The notes: generated by a model from the sequence alone, not told the origin. A DNA stretch of 43,532 nt from Scenedesmus sp. ARA3 (GCA_004335835.1 RWJK01001795.1:5466-48997), one strand, 5' to 3'; counted from the stretch's first letter, positions 11,233 through 22,107 are shown. Numbers and translations are program-made.

Positions 11233-12213
11233 CTTTCTAAACCCTGCAGCTCATCCTTGCGACGGCGACTTTGGTCTAGGCATCATGGGCCTGCGCTGGC
11301 GCCCCGCGCCCTGCAGCTGCATCGCCTGCTGCATCTAAACCCTGCCTGCCTGCCTGCTTCTGAACCCTGCGCCCTGCAGCTCATCCGTGACGGCGACTTT
11401 GGGCTCGGCATCATGGGCCTGCGCTGGCGCCCCGCCTCCTGCAGCTACATCGGCCCTGTCCGCATCAACGCAGACGGATCCACCACACCCATCCGCGGAG
11501 CAGCTGGTGCAGGTGGCAGCAGCGGCTCTGGCAGGGCCCCTCGGCCACCCCAGCCCTCCCAGCCACCTCGCAGGCCTGCTGCTCCTGCAGTGGCCCCGAA
11601 GGCCCCTGCTCCTGCAAGCAAGCCTGCGCCTCCTCCTGCAAGCAAGCCTGCACCTACTCCAGCTGCAGCACCGAGGCCTCCCACTCCCCCTCCTGCAAGC
11701 AGGCCACCTACTACCCCACCACCAGCAGCAAGGCCTCCTCCTGCAAGCAAGCCTCCTTCAAACCCTCCGCCTGCCCAGCCCACGCCAGCTCCAAAGCCGA
11801 GCAGCAGCAGCTCTGGCAGCAAGTCTGGAGGGAAGAAGCCGTTGCCCGTGGAGTCGCAGTGCGGAGGCACCTCGGGAAGCTGCAGCAGTTTCGGAGGGTC
11901 CTCCGCTTGCAAGGACCAGCCGTTTTCAGGCTACGAGTGCGAAGCCGGTTTGAACTGCGTGCGACAGTCCGTGTACTACTGGCAGTGCTGGGACAAGGAC
12001 CACAAAGCAACGCTCGATTCAAATTGGTCAAAGACGAAGCCGAAAGGCACGAGGCAGTGCCCGACGTATCGTCCCCTGAACCAGCAGTGCGGAGGCATCG
12101 GAGGTGATTGCAAGGGCGAGGACTGCGTTGACCAGGCTCTGGATGGGTGCTGCGAGCCAGGGCTGTCGTGTGTGAGGTTTGACCAGTACTACTGGGAGTG
12201 CAGGAAGAAGTAA
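8480..12213 (+). CDS. Secreted expansin/GH45-like protein with two CBM1-like modules
   Basis: Six exons (8480-8640, 9016-9062, 9407-9488, 9999-10117, 10506-10636, 11380-12213) join in phase to 457 residues. Residues 18-37 form a signal peptide core (SCQLLLLCCLALTAP, with cleavage near IAA-QGG). The double-psi beta-barrel domain spans about 40-215: ATWYD with Asp50, GFCGYFDNIPSNGFVG, CGRCFEVSC, ECRCSNSDRQ, NWCCN and the H170-x-D172 motif (expansin HFD). It ends in LRWRPASCSY, like expansin YRRVPC. A Pro/Ala/Ser linker follows. Two CBM1-like modules (about 338-383 and 416-457) each begin QCGG and end YYWxC. The likely role is cell-wall cellulose binding, with loosening or hydrolysis. Both an expansin-like protein and a GH45 endoglucanase are possible; ATWYD resembles the GH45 signature. 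Edge copies flank exons 3, 5 and 6. Confidence 0.85.
8937..9004 (+). repeat. Intronic (CTG)n microsatellite before a 3' splice site
   Basis: A long CTG run with a few CTA interruptions fills the end of intron 1 of the expansin-like gene and stops about 10 bases before the CCCTGCAG acceptor at 9015. Similar runs precede acceptors at 9998 and 10505. Confidence 0.9.
9555..9604 (+). repeat. Copy of exon-3 3' edge (expansin-like gene)
   Basis: The last part of exon 3, GGCAGGGGCTTCTGGCAGGA onward to ATGCGG|GTGAGT, recurs 116 bp downstream with a few changes and an intact GTGAGT donor. Confidence 0.85.
10713..10754 (+). repeat. Copy of exon-5 3' edge (expansin-like gene)
   Basis: The end of exon 5 (HIDLSKQVFTE) recurs 118 bp downstream, reading HMDLSKQVLSE. 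Its donor is weakened to GTGGTT. Confidence 0.85.
10988..11335 (+). repeat. Three copies of exon-6 5' edge (expansin-like gene)
   Basis: The start of the last exon, CTCATCCGTGACGGCGACTT, recurs upstream of the intact exon (11380) at 10988 (truncated), 11051 (intact frame) and 11250 (frameshifted by extra bases). The copies at 11051 and 11250 are preceded by CCCTGCAG acceptors. The 11051 copy stays open to a TGA at 11150-11152. Confidence 0.9.
11168..11233 (+). repeat. (CCTG)n tetranucleotide tract
   Basis: About 16 uninterrupted CCTG units lie between two copies of the exon-6 edge. Shorter CCTG runs occur near 10965-10980 and 11341-11357 in the same intron. Confidence 0.95.
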
Positions 12214-12600
12214 TTAGCTCATGGTTGATCTGCTGTTCTTCACATGCACTTGAGCTTTGTGGGTGTGAACTGTGTGTGGCATGCATCATCATGATCTGCG
12301 CGCAACTGCTTGCAAGCAGGTAGATATCCATTGATGCTGCGCAGGCGATTTTGGATGCACCATTGTGGCTGCACTAACTGCAAGCAACGCTACTGCAACG
12401 CCTGCAGCTGCCGCCGCAGCGCCTGTTCTTCATCGGGTGGTTCTGGAGTGGCTCGTGGCTCCAAAGCCCTCAGGTACAAACCTCGGACGTCCTTAGTGTG
12501 TGATGGCTGGCTGCATTCCTTGTTGTTTGTGAGCTCCCAACAATGCCGCTGTGCACTGCGCACATGTTGTCTGGCTGGGCTGAGTGTTGAGGTGTTGTTG

Positions 12601-12625
12601 ATGCTGCTAGCTCAGCTAGCAGCAT
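12601..12625. repeat. Perfect 12-bp inverted repeat with 1-nt spacer
   Basis: The left arm ATGCTGCTAGCT is followed by one C and then its exact reverse complement AGCTAGCAGCAT. It lies about 390 bp beyond the stop of the expansin-like gene. It could form a hairpin, but no poly-T run follows it. Confidence 0.9.
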
Positions 12626-13304
12626 GCTGCTGGCAGTGACTCGGCTACTTACCAGCCGCCAGGCCACAGCAGTATGTGAGGAATTGGTTCGAATCTAGGG
12701 TTTTGTGGTGCGATCAATCGGCAGTGTGGCCGTCTGGGACTCGGTCCGGGCAGCGCTCTGCTGTGTGCTGGTGTTTTGGTGCACATGCACTTGCATGTGC
12801 TCTGCCGTGGCAACCTGCCGCAAGTTGGTGGGCCATTGTGCATGCCTTTGTGCAGCGTGCACAGGTTTCTGGGATCGTTCTGTGGGCAATAACACATGCG
12901 CAATCATCACCTCAACGCTCTGCATGTGATCAGCTTTTGGAAGAGATCAGCTCTGTCAGTGACATACAACAGAGAGCATGGCTGCCACGTGCAGCCTATC
13001 ATGGTGTCGCACACCCTGTCACACCTTGCCACGCTTTGCCACACCTTGCCACACCTTGCACAGTGCAACAGCCTGTGCCAGCAGCCTGTTCTAACAGGCT
13101 GCTGCATCTGCACGCGAAGAAGATTAATCATACACCCTGCTCTTAACTTATTTCACAGGCCTTTTTTACGGCCACGCAATGTTGTCATACCACGCAATGC
13201 GTGTTGATCAGTGTGCTGCAAAGTGGTTTGTGGCTGCTGGTGTGGGCTTACACGCGTCACAGCAGGCAGGGTGCGCTTGCAGCCGCCTGGCATCCATCAC
13301 TTAT

Positions 13305-13412
13305 GGATTGATGGAGTGGCACTGTGGTTGGATTGATGGAGTGGTACTGTGGTTGGTGGTGTGGTACTGATGGATTGATGGAATGGTGCTGCGGTTGGTG
13401 GTGTGGGTGGGT
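13305..13412. repeat. GGATTGATGGA minisatellite
   Basis: Units of the type GATTGATGGAGTGGTACTGT alternate with GGTTGGTGGTGTGG over about 105 bp, with several near-identical copies. Confidence 0.8.
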
Positions 13413-14056
13413 GGCTGCAGCCTGCCCTGAGCCTTTTCGCCCAGTGTGGCTGACTGACACTGACTGACAATGGCCGTGACAGGCCGCCAGATGCCGGCAA
13501 TGCGGAGAACTTGGATCGGCAGCATCTGGCTGCTTGACCAGGGATGCAACACACTGTGTGGTAGTGCAGGCACTTACTGTGTTGCCGCTGCCATGATGAA
13601 GCAGCCTGTGCACAAGCTGTCTTTGTGTGTAGTGCTACTGTGGTGACGTTGTACTGCTGTACTGCTGTACAATGTAGTGTACATGTACTCTGCACAGATG
13701 CTGGCTGCATTGACCACAGCATGGGTCATGTATATGTTCATGACAGCTGCAGCATTTGTTCTGCACATGTTGCCACAGCCTCCTTGGCGGATCGTGTACT
13801 TGTGCAGTACGTGTATGCTGTGCAATCCGCTGCATTTGCATGCTTTGCAGCGCCATGGCTGTACATCACGTGAATTGCTCGCTGCATTGCGTCATGATGA
13901 TCCACGTTGGGGTGTATGAAGGTGGTCTGTTGAGTTGCTGGAAGAGTCTTTGGGGCAAAACACTGAGGTTGATGCAATGCTTGCTGTGCCTTCCTGGCAC
14001 CCTGCCTGCTGGCAGGATTTTTGGGGAGCACTGTGGTGTGATCAGGCGTCGGGGTC

Positions 14057-14096
<40 letters not shown>

Positions 14097-14243
14097 GGCT
14101 GCTGCTGTCCTGGCAGGTGGCAGCTGTGCTGTTGTGAGGACTGCTGCTGCCGGCAGCCTGGGTTTCTTGGCCCTGCCGTAACGGCAGGCTGGCGGCAAGC
14201 TGCAACATGCTTGCCTTGCTCTGTTGATTTGGCTTGCACACTA

Positions 14244-14277
<34 letters not shown>

Positions 14278-14779
14278 CGACAGCCATATGTGACATGTGA
14301 CTTGGTGTTGGTGTGTCAGCAAAGGATGAAGTCATGACTGATCTTCACACTGCCTGTGCACGTGGTGGTGCTTGTCGTGCTACCACATTTCACCGTGAAG
14401 TGCGACGGCTGTGTATTTGCTGTAATATTTGATCTGTTACCCTGTGAAGCCGCTTGAGTTTCCTTTGTCCTGAGGTGCCACCACCGGCTGATGGTTGTCT
14501 GCCAGCAAGTGGCACTGCCCTAAGTTAGGGTTTCGCTTGCAGGGCGCCTGAGCTACTTTTTACTCAAATCATAAGGTTCAGCCCCCCGTGTCAGTCACAT
14601 TGTGCAAAACAGCAGATGTTGCAGGCAACAGATCGTGCAGAAAGCCAAAATTGGCAAAGTTTGCAGCCAGGCATGTGCAGTTATGTCAGTGACAGGCAGA
14701 GTGACAGTCTGGGTGTGGCATGCTGGCCTGCCCTGCTATCACCCCCTGATCACCCCAACACCCCGGCAAATCCGCTGTC

Positions 14780-15474
14780 ATGCATACCCTCAATACGATG
14801 CTGCACTCACACAGCCTCAGCAGCAGCCTGCTAGGCAGGCCTGCCCCGCGGAGCAGCAGCAGCAGCTCCCATGTCGCAGCATCCATGGGCGGGCGTGGCA
14901 GAGGAGGCTGGAGCGGCAGCAACGATAATGGACTCATTTTAGGCCCAAATGGCGGTGGAATGGGACGTTCGGGCGGACCTCAGGGCCCGCCTGGTCGTCT
15001 CATCATCCCAGGAGGCCCCGGACAATCGTTCGGAGGGCAAGGCGGGCCAGGCAGGGGAGGACCCGGGCCAGGCGGGCTATCGAATCTCGGAATAGATGAT
15101 TCAGTGCCTAGTTCGGGCCCCGGGCAGCTGCCGCAGCCCAACAAGTACAGGCCCCCGCCTGGCTTTATGAATGAAGCAGCGCAGGACCCAGCATTAGCAC
15201 AGCAGGACCCGCAGGATATGCTGGGGAGGCTTCGGGCACGTGCGGGGCCCTGGCATTCGCTGGCGAAGCTGCTGCCGGTGCTGTATGCAAAAGGCTTCGA
15301 CACAAGTACTGTGGCTGAGCTGACTGGGGTGAACCCGGTTGACCAGAACCTGTGGGTGGTGGCTGGCACGGTGTATGACTCCATCGTGTCTACAGGTGGG
15401 CTGAATTTGAGGGTTTCAGGGGTTGTAAGAAAGGTAGAGGGGCAATGGGGGCAGCTGGGGCATAGCAGTGAGTG

Positions 15475-15514
<40 letters not shown>

Positions 15515-15774
15515 ATCATGCACATGCACTTTTTGCTCTCCTGCAACATGTAACACGGTAACCGTGTTTGTTGCTGCTCTGTTCCTGCTGCTAGACAGGC
15601 TGACACAAGTGCCAAGCAATGTGCTCATCCTTCATGGAGCAGCTGCTGAACAAACTCTTGCGCTGCCGCTGCTGCTGCCGCTGCTGCTGCCGCTGCTGCT
15701 GCCGCTGCTGCTGCCGCTGCTGCTNNNNNNNNNNNNNNNNNNNNNNNNNNNNNNNNNNNNNNNNNNNNNNNNNN

Positions 15775-15831
<57 letters not shown>

Positions 15832-17003
15832 GCAGGCAAGGTGGCGCCGCAGGTGCTGTCATTCTTTGACTTTAATGGGGAGGAGCTGCTGTACCACTTC
15901 AGGTTCCTGCCAGCGGAGCGGCGCGCAGCAGCAGCGCAGTACATCGCAACCAACACACTGGATGCGCCGGTGAGCATGTGCTGCAGAAGAAAACTGAACA
16001 AGTAGTGGCCTGTGTTCAGTTTGTGCGGCAGCAGCAGTGCCAGCAACATTGCAGCAGCAGCAGCAGCAGCAGCAGCGCCGTACGTTGCAACCAACACGCC
16101 TGGACGCTTTGATGAGGCTGCTGCCTGCGGCCCAGCAGGCCAGCAAGCAGCTGCACCGGCCAGCAGCAGCAGAAGCAACAGCAGCGTTCACTGTACCTGC
16201 AGCTCAGGCTGCACAAGCAGCGTGCTGCAATGCTTCGCAGCAGCAGCAGTGCTGGACTTGTTGGAGGGAGGCGTAGTATAGTGATGATGCAGCAGCAGCA
16301 GTAGCAGTCGCCACCGCAGCGGCCGCAGCAAGCGTATAAGGCTGTACAAGCAGCGCACTGCAATATGCTTGTTGGCAGCAGCAGTGGAGGGAGGCATGCG
16401 CTGGTGATGATGGCATACATGAAATGGCTGCCACCGCCGCAGCAGCAGCACCATATCTGCCTACCTCCTGCCACTTTTTTGTGCACTGCAGGCCAGCGAA
16501 GCACTGGCGCGAGCCATGAAGGAGGGGGAGCGGATGTTGCTGCCTGCTGCTTGTCTCGCAACGCTGGCTCACATGTCGTTGCTGTTCCTGCTGCTGCTGT
16601 TGCTGCACATCAGGCCTGCGAAGCATTGGCTAGGGCCATGAAGGAGTGGGAGCGGATGTTGCTGCCTGCTGCTTGTCTCGCAACGCTGGCTCACATGACG
16701 TTGCTGTTGCTGCTGCTGCTGCTGCAGCTGCTGCTGCTGCTGCTGCTGCTAATTCAATAGCTGAATGCAGGCCAGCAAAGCACTGGCTAGGGCAATGAAG
16801 GGGTGGGATGATACTGCTGCCTGCCTGAAATACTGCCTCACCTGCTGTTTGCTGCTGCCGCTGCTTGCTGCCTTTCTTTCTGTATCTTGTTTACTGCAGG
16901 CCTGCGAAGCACTGGCGGGGGCCATGAAGGAGTGGGAGCGGCGGCCCTGTGCCGCATTGGTTGCTGCTGCTGATTCAAACCCTGTGCAACAACTTCTGAC
17001 TGG

Positions 17004-17044
<41 letters not shown>

Positions 17045-18314
17045 AGGCCTGCGAAGCACTGGCTAGGGCCATGAAGGAGTGGGAGCGGCGGCCAGGAGAG
17101 AGGACCGGCTTTTCTGACAGCCCTGGGGACTGCCTGGCCTTCAAGTACCTGCGTGACGTGAGTGGCAGGGTTTGAGCAGGTTTTAGGAACATGTGTGCAG
17201 GGTTTAGGCATTGATGGGTCAGATCTAGATGCATTAAGAGGTGACAAGGGAGAGGACAGGCTTCTCTGACAGCCCCGGCGACTGCCTGGCCTTCAAGTAC
17301 CTGCGCGATGAGTGGCAGGGTTGAATCTCAATTGTGTTCAAACAGCGTTCAGGCACACATGTGCAGGGTTTCAGGGTGTCCAGTTCAGGCATGTGCAGCG
17401 CTTCCATTGATTGCCTGTTATACACTCCTGGTGTACTGCCTGTACAATTCATGCTTGCACTGCCTTTGTGCCCCACCCTTGCCTGACATACAGTATTCCT
17501 GGTCTGTACTGCCTGCAGGTCATCGAGTGCCGCTTTGCTTAGGCTGCTCCGCATATGTACTGCCAGACATGACTTATTTTGTTGTACTGCCTGTGGCTTG
17601 TGCTGCCTGCAGGCTGTTGAGTGCCGCTTTGCTGAGGAGGCAGCGCAGAAGCTGGCAATAGCATTCCAGGTGAGGGCTTGGGGCTCACACTGTGTGATCT
17701 CAGGGGTCAGGTTTGGGCTGAGCAGCATGTAGCAGAGCAGCTTTTAGCAAAGCAGCTGGCAGCAGAGCAGCTGGCGGTGGCATTCTAGGTATGTGGGTGG
17801 GCTCAGTCTTTGGGGACCAAGGGCTTGGGTTTCTGTCATGGTTTGATGACAGTCACGTGTTGATGTCAGGGCTCAGGTTTGGGCTAAGCAGCTGGCAGCA
17901 GAGAAGCTGGCAGCAGAGCAGCTGGCAGTGGCCTTCCAGGTGGGAAGGCGGGGCTCAGGTCTTTACTGTGCTTTGGCCAAGCAGCATGAAGCAGAGCAGC
18001 TGCCAGCAGAGCAGCATGTAGCAGAGAAGCTTGTATAACAGCAGCTGGCAGCAGAGAAGCTGGCAGTGGCCTTCCAGGTGGGAAGGCGGGCTTGGGTCTT
18101 AGGTCTTATTGTGCTTATGAAATTTCAACCTGCAGCAGTGTGCAGCTGCTTGTGACAGCATCATTGACCAGGCGTTGGGCTATGCGCATAACATGCGGCA
18201 GTTGCAACAGTGGGTTCCGCAGTGGCTGTTTGACATCCACCTGTTGACTCCTTTACTTTACGCTTATTGCAACATGACAAAGAGCTAAGGCATAACATTG
18301 GTTGCTCATGTTGC

Positions 18315-18363
<49 letters not shown>

Positions 18364-19287
18364 AGGCGTCAGACACGGAGGGGGCAGCAGCGCGGCTGAG
18401 CGAGTGGCGGGAGAACGAGCTGGCGGCAGCGGAGGCAGCCACCACATCATTTGCCAGCAAGGCGGTGCTGCAGGTGCTGCGGCTGCAGCAGGACGAGCTC
18501 GGGTTCAGGTGAGGCGCTCCCAAATTGTTGTTGGTTCTTTGGGGCTTGCCATTCTGTTGTGATGTTCTATTACAGCTGCATCAGGAAGAGCTGCGATGTG
18601 ATTTTCACGTCTCAGTTGAGGGTTGTGATCGGAAAACGAGCTGGTGGCAGCGGAGGCAGCTACAACATCATTTGCTAGCAAGGCAGTGCTGCAGGTGCTG
18701 CGGCTGTAGCAAGATGAGCTGTGCTTCAGGTGAGGCAGTTGAACAGGCAGTTTGGTCGATTAGTTGCTCGATCTTACTGCAAAAGGGAAAAGTTCCGTGT
18801 GATTTTACCTATTGGGTTTAGGGTTGTGATCGAGAAATAAGCTTGCGGCAGCGGAGGCAGCCACAACATCATTTGCCAGCAAAGCGGTGCTGCAGGTGCT
18901 GCGGCTGCAGCAGGATGAACTGGGCTTCAGGTAAGGGGTGGTCACAGTGTTGTTCCTTGTTCGGCTTGCATTTTGGGTCTGAAAAGGCAAGTATTGCTGC
19001 AGCAGGAAGCGCTATATTGTGTTTTCTTTTTAGTTTTGGGGAGAACGAGCTGGCAGCAGCGGAGGCAGCCACCACATCATTTGCCAGCAAGGCGGTGCTG
19101 CAGGTGCTGCGGCTGCAGCAGGACGAGCTTGGGTTCAGGCGAGGCAGGTGGTTTATAGAATGGAAGGGGTCACAATGTCGTGACCATAAGGATCTGCAGT
19201 CCAGAGTCTAGGGTCTAGGGCTTGGTGGCCTGTCATCGGCTATGGGGCACTACTCACTGCTGCTGCTGCTGCCGCCGCCGCTGCTGC

Positions 19288-19318
<31 letters not shown>

Positions 19319-19320
19319 TC

Positions 19321-19363
<43 letters not shown>

Positions 19364-19444
19364 CCGCTGCCGCAGGTCAGCCACCTGCCGCAGCTCAGTG
19401 TGGAAAGCTACGCACTGCTACTCCACTGCCACTCACTACTACTC

Positions 19445-19486
<42 letters not shown>

Positions 19487-21355
19487 CCGCTGCCCCAGGT
19501 CAGCCACCTGCCGCAGCTCAGTGTGGAAGAGCTGCAAGGCGCACCCACCACCAGTCAGGAAGGAGCCTTTGGCACGTTCAACATGCCGGTGAGTTATTTT
19601 GTTATGTTATTTGTTATTTGGGCATTGACAGCCACTTGTAACACAGCAAGTCACAGACCTGAGTGTGCTGCATGCAGCACCCACCACAAGCCAAGAGGGG
19701 GCCTTTGGCACGTTCAACATGCCGGTGAGTTATCTTGTTGATGTTGTTTGTAATTTGGGCATTGACAGCCACTTGTAACACAGCAAGTCACCGACCTGAG
19801 TGTGCTGCAAGGCACCACAAGCCAAGAGGGCGCCTTTGGCACGGTCAACATGCCGGTGAGTACTGTTACAGTCACACATCTCATTTTTATGATAGTAGCA
19901 ACCATTTGTAACCTAACATGACACAGACTCGAGCATGCTGCAAGACGGGCCCACCACCAGCCAAGAGGGGGCATTCGGCACATTCAACATGCCGGTGAGT
20001 ACCCCTGTCGTGTTGTTTTGTTATAACAACCATCTGTAACACAACATCACACTGACTTGAGTGCACTGCAAGTAGCACCTACGGTCAGTCAGCAAGGGGC
20101 GTGCTGGCCAACACACATCTGCCTCATACTTATACTTTCAAGTCTGGTTTTGATAGAGGATAGTTACATGTGGATCCTGGCACCATCTTGATTGGTATGA
20201 GCCGCAACAGGCCGCAACACACTGTACACCAAATCTGGTTCTGACTTGAAGCTTGGCTTTATATATGAATCTGCTGCAGGCCACCAGCCGTGATCAGAAG
20301 TGGGTGGCACTGCCTCGATGGACGGCGCCGTCTTTGGCCTGCCGGCCAACTTACATCTGCCTGTTACTAGATATTGCAAACCGGATCTTGGTTTGTCACT
20401 TGATCTGCTGCAGGCCACCAGCCGTGATCAGAAGTGGGTGGCGCTGCCGCAGTGGAAGGCGCTGTCACTGGCGCGGCACCCAGTGGCCATCCCTCTCACA
20501 AACTGCGCAGCAGAGCCCTCAGTGCTGGCAGCCAGCAGAGCCAAGGTGACTGACGCTGGGGTGACAGGGTTCAGGAAGGGGGTTTGCAGGGTTCAGTGCA
20601 TGCCTTAGGCAGTTTTGCATGCCGTGTGTCAGCACCCAGTGGCCATCCCCCTGACAAACTGTGCGGCGGAGCCCTCAGTGCTGGCAGCAAGCAGAGCAAA
20701 GGTGACTGAGGCTTGGGGTTACTTCTAATGATTACTATGGGTTTAGAAACAGGTTTTGCAGATTTGCCATGTACGCGTGGGGTTGTTGCATGCTGTCGGC
20801 ACCCAGCGGCCATCCCGCTCACAAACTGTGCGGCGGAGCCGTCAGTGCTGGCGGCCAGCAGAGCCAAGGTGACTGACAGTGAAATGAACCATTGTTCTGA
20901 CTTCTCTTGGGGTTTACGGGTTCGTAATATGTGTGATGCGAGCTTCAGGCAGTTCTGCATGTTGTCAGCACCCAGTGGCCATCCCGCTCACAACTGTGCG
21001 GCAGAGCCGTCAGTGCTGGCAGCCAGCAGAGCAAAGGTGACTGAGGCTTGGGGTTACTTCTAAATGTTACTATGGGTTTAGGGACAGGTTTTGCAGATTT
21101 GCGATGTACGCGTGGGGTTGTTGCATGCGGCACCCAGTGGCCATCCCCCTCACAAACTGCGCGGCAGAGCCGTCAGTGCTGGCTGCCAGCAGAGCAAAGG
21201 TGATTGACACTGGGGTTGATAGAATTAATTAAAAATTCTGCAGAGATGTGTTGCAAGCTTTGGGCAGTTTTGCTCGCTGTCAGGACCAGTATCCACATGC
21301 AACTGTTCAGGGACTGCTGCTGCTCATCACGATGTGAACTTATCGCTGCTGCTGC

Positions 21356-21388
<33 letters not shown>

Positions 21389-21650
21389 CATTCAGACCGA
21401 GGAGGAGAAGAAGCGGCTCACCGGCGCAGGCCTGCTGGTGGTGGACACCATCGTGCCAGGCCCCCTGGACCCCAATGCCTTTTATTTGGTGAAGCAGCAC
21501 AACGAGCAGCGGCTAGCATTGGCAGAGGGTGCTAAGCTTGCAGGAGAGGGCGGTGCTGCTGCTGTGGCGCCACTCGCGGCCGTGCTGTTCCTGTGCCGGC
21601 CGCCAAACAGAGAGAGCATGATCACATCGTCGGAGCTGCTGCAGCTGTGA
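14780..21650 (+). CDS. RAF1: Rubisco accumulation factor 1 (RAF1), plastid
   Basis: Eight exons (14780-15395, 15836-15969, 17047-17157, 17613-17669, 18366-18508, 19486-19588, 20414-20545, 21396-21650) join in phase to 516 residues. A Ser-rich, basic N-terminus (about 1-35) fits a chloroplast transit peptide; a Gly/Pro-rich linker follows. The RAF1 alpha-helical domain starts near 155 with WHSLAKLLPVLYAKGFDTST, then VAELTGVNPVDQNLWVVA, FFDFNGEELLYHFRFLPAER, ALARAMKEWERRPGERTGFS and DSPGDCLAFKYLRD. These match plant and cyanobacterial RAF1 motifs. The C-terminal beta domain includes DQKWVALPQWKALSLARHP and GLLVVDTIVPGPLDPNAFYL. RAF1 is a dimeric chaperone that brackets RbcL dimers during Rubisco assembly. 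Seven of the eight exons have degenerate edge copies in flanking introns or 3'-UTR. Intron 1 contains an assembly gap inside a CTG/CCG tract. Confidence 0.9.
15661..15830 (+). repeat. CTG/CCG microsatellite spanning an assembly gap
   Basis: Alternating CCGCTGCTG units (15664-15724) run into 50 Ns (15725-15774) and continue as pure CTG to 15830, ending at the exon-2 acceptor TGCTTGCAG. The true tract length is unknown. Confidence 0.9.
15725..15774. other. Assembly gap (50 N)
   Basis: Exactly 50 undetermined bases inside RAF1 intron 1. The size equals that of the second gap at 25886-25935, so it is probably a placeholder. Confidence 0.98.
16492..16945 (+). repeat. Four upstream copies of RAF1 exon-3 5' edge
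   Basis: The start of exon 3 (encoding ACEALARAMKEWERR, at 17047) recurs upstream at 16492, 16614, 16771 and 16900, each after a CAG acceptor. The copies read ASEALARAMKEGERM, ACEALARAMKEWERM, ASKALARAMKGWDD and ACEALAGAMKEWERR before running into intron sequence. A 3'-edge copy of the same exon (FSDSPGDCLAFKYLRD) lies downstream at about 17250-17310. Confidence 0.92.
17519..18077 (+). repeat. Edge copies of RAF1 exon 4
   Basis: A 5'-edge copy at 17519 (VIECRFA followed by an in-frame TAG) precedes the intact exon at 17613-17669. Three degenerate 3'-edge copies follow, ending at 17788, 17939 and 18077. They read like EQLAVAF and end in CATTCTAG or CCTTCCAG before a GTATGT or GTGGGA. Confidence 0.8.
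18632..19138 (+). repeat. Three downstream copies of RAF1 exon-5 3' edge
   Basis: The second half of exon 5 (ENELAAAEAATTSFASKAVL and onward to the donor at 18508) recurs ending at 18729, 18930 and 19138, with periods of 221, 201 and 208 bp. The first copy has an in-frame TAG and the second a TAA. The third is almost intact, but its donor is GCGAGG instead of GTGAGG. Confidence 0.93.
19362..19994 (+). repeat. Edge copies of RAF1 exon 6
   Basis: A 5'-edge copy (CCAG|GCCGCTGCCGCAGGTCAG) starts at about 19365, upstream of the intact exon at 19486. Three 3'-edge copies encoding EGAFGTFNMP or variants end at 19724, 19855 and 19994, each with an intact GTGAGT donor. Periods are 136, 131 and 139 bp. 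Confidence 0.92.
20280..21199 (+). repeat. Edge copies of RAF1 exon 7
   Basis: A 5'-edge copy (ATSRDQKWVALPRW) starts at about 20280, upstream of the intact exon at 20414. Four 3'-edge copies encoding HPVAIPLTNCAAEPSVLAAS and RAK end at 20701, 20868, 21036 and 21199, each before GTGACT or GTGATT. Periods are 156-168 bp. The copy ending at 21036 has a deletion. Confidence 0.92.
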
Positions 21651-21734
21651 GGCGGCCTGGTTTCCTGCAGGCATGGCGCAGTTTCCTGCAAGGTTGACGG
21701 TTTCTTGGAAGTTGCAAGTGTTTGTCGCCAGCTG

Positions 21735-22107
21735 TTGCAATGCAGCGGCTGGCGCTGGTAGAGGGTGCTAAGGAGGAGAGGGCGGTGCTGCTGCTGTGGT
21801 GCCGCTAGCGGCCGTGCTGTTCCTGTGCCGGCCGCCAAACAGAGAGAGCACGATCACCTCTTCAGAGCTGCTGCAGCTGTGAGGCGGCCTGGTTTCCTGC
21901 AAGCACGGCGCAGTTTCCTGCAAGGTTGTCGGTTTCTTGGAAGTTGCAAGTGTTTGTCGCCAGCTGTTGCAATGCAGCGGCTGGTAGAGGGTGCTAACCA
22001 GGAGAGGGCGATGCTGCTGCTGTGGTGCCGCTAGCGGCTGTGCTGTTCCTGTGCCGGCCGCCAAACAGGGAGAGCACGATCACATCGTCTGAGCTGCTGC
22101 AGCTGTG
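21735..22107 (+). repeat. Two downstream copies of RAF1 3' end and 3'-UTR
   Basis: The C-terminal coding end (CRPPNRES...SSELLQL stop, TGA at 21648-21650) plus following sequence recurs with TGA at 21880-21882 and 22105-22107 (periods 232 and 225 bp). The first copy is frameshifted relative to the real exon. Short TTTCCTGCAAGC blocks repeat throughout 21660-22230 and once near 22570. Confidence 0.88.

Larger units (their letters stand above)
12214..14779. other. Intergenic region, repeats only
   Basis: No exon chain or known domain was found between the expansin-like gene and RAF1. The region holds a perfect inverted repeat at 12601-12625, a CACACCTTGC-type repeat at about 13014-13075, a minisatellite at about 13305-13410, and (CTG)n tracts at about 14058-14096 and 14244-14276. 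Both strands have long open frames across the CTG tracts (poly-Gln, poly-Ala or poly-Cys by frame), which I treat as composition artefacts. Confidence 0.5.

Noticed and set aside
12686..12698. GGTTCGAATCTAG resembling a tRNA B box
   Set aside because: No acceptor stem, A box or cloverleaf could be fitted around it.
13738..14335. Overlapping open frames on both strands with poly-Gln, poly-Ala and poly-Cys
   Set aside because: They depend on (CTG)n tracts that are open in all frames; no flanking splice partners or conserved motifs were found.
18128..18292. Possible extra RAF1 exon reading QCAAACDSIIDQALGYAHNM
   Set aside because: It follows a CTGCAG acceptor but lacks a clear donor, and adding it is not needed for phase or for the RAF1 motif order; it remains possible but unsupported.
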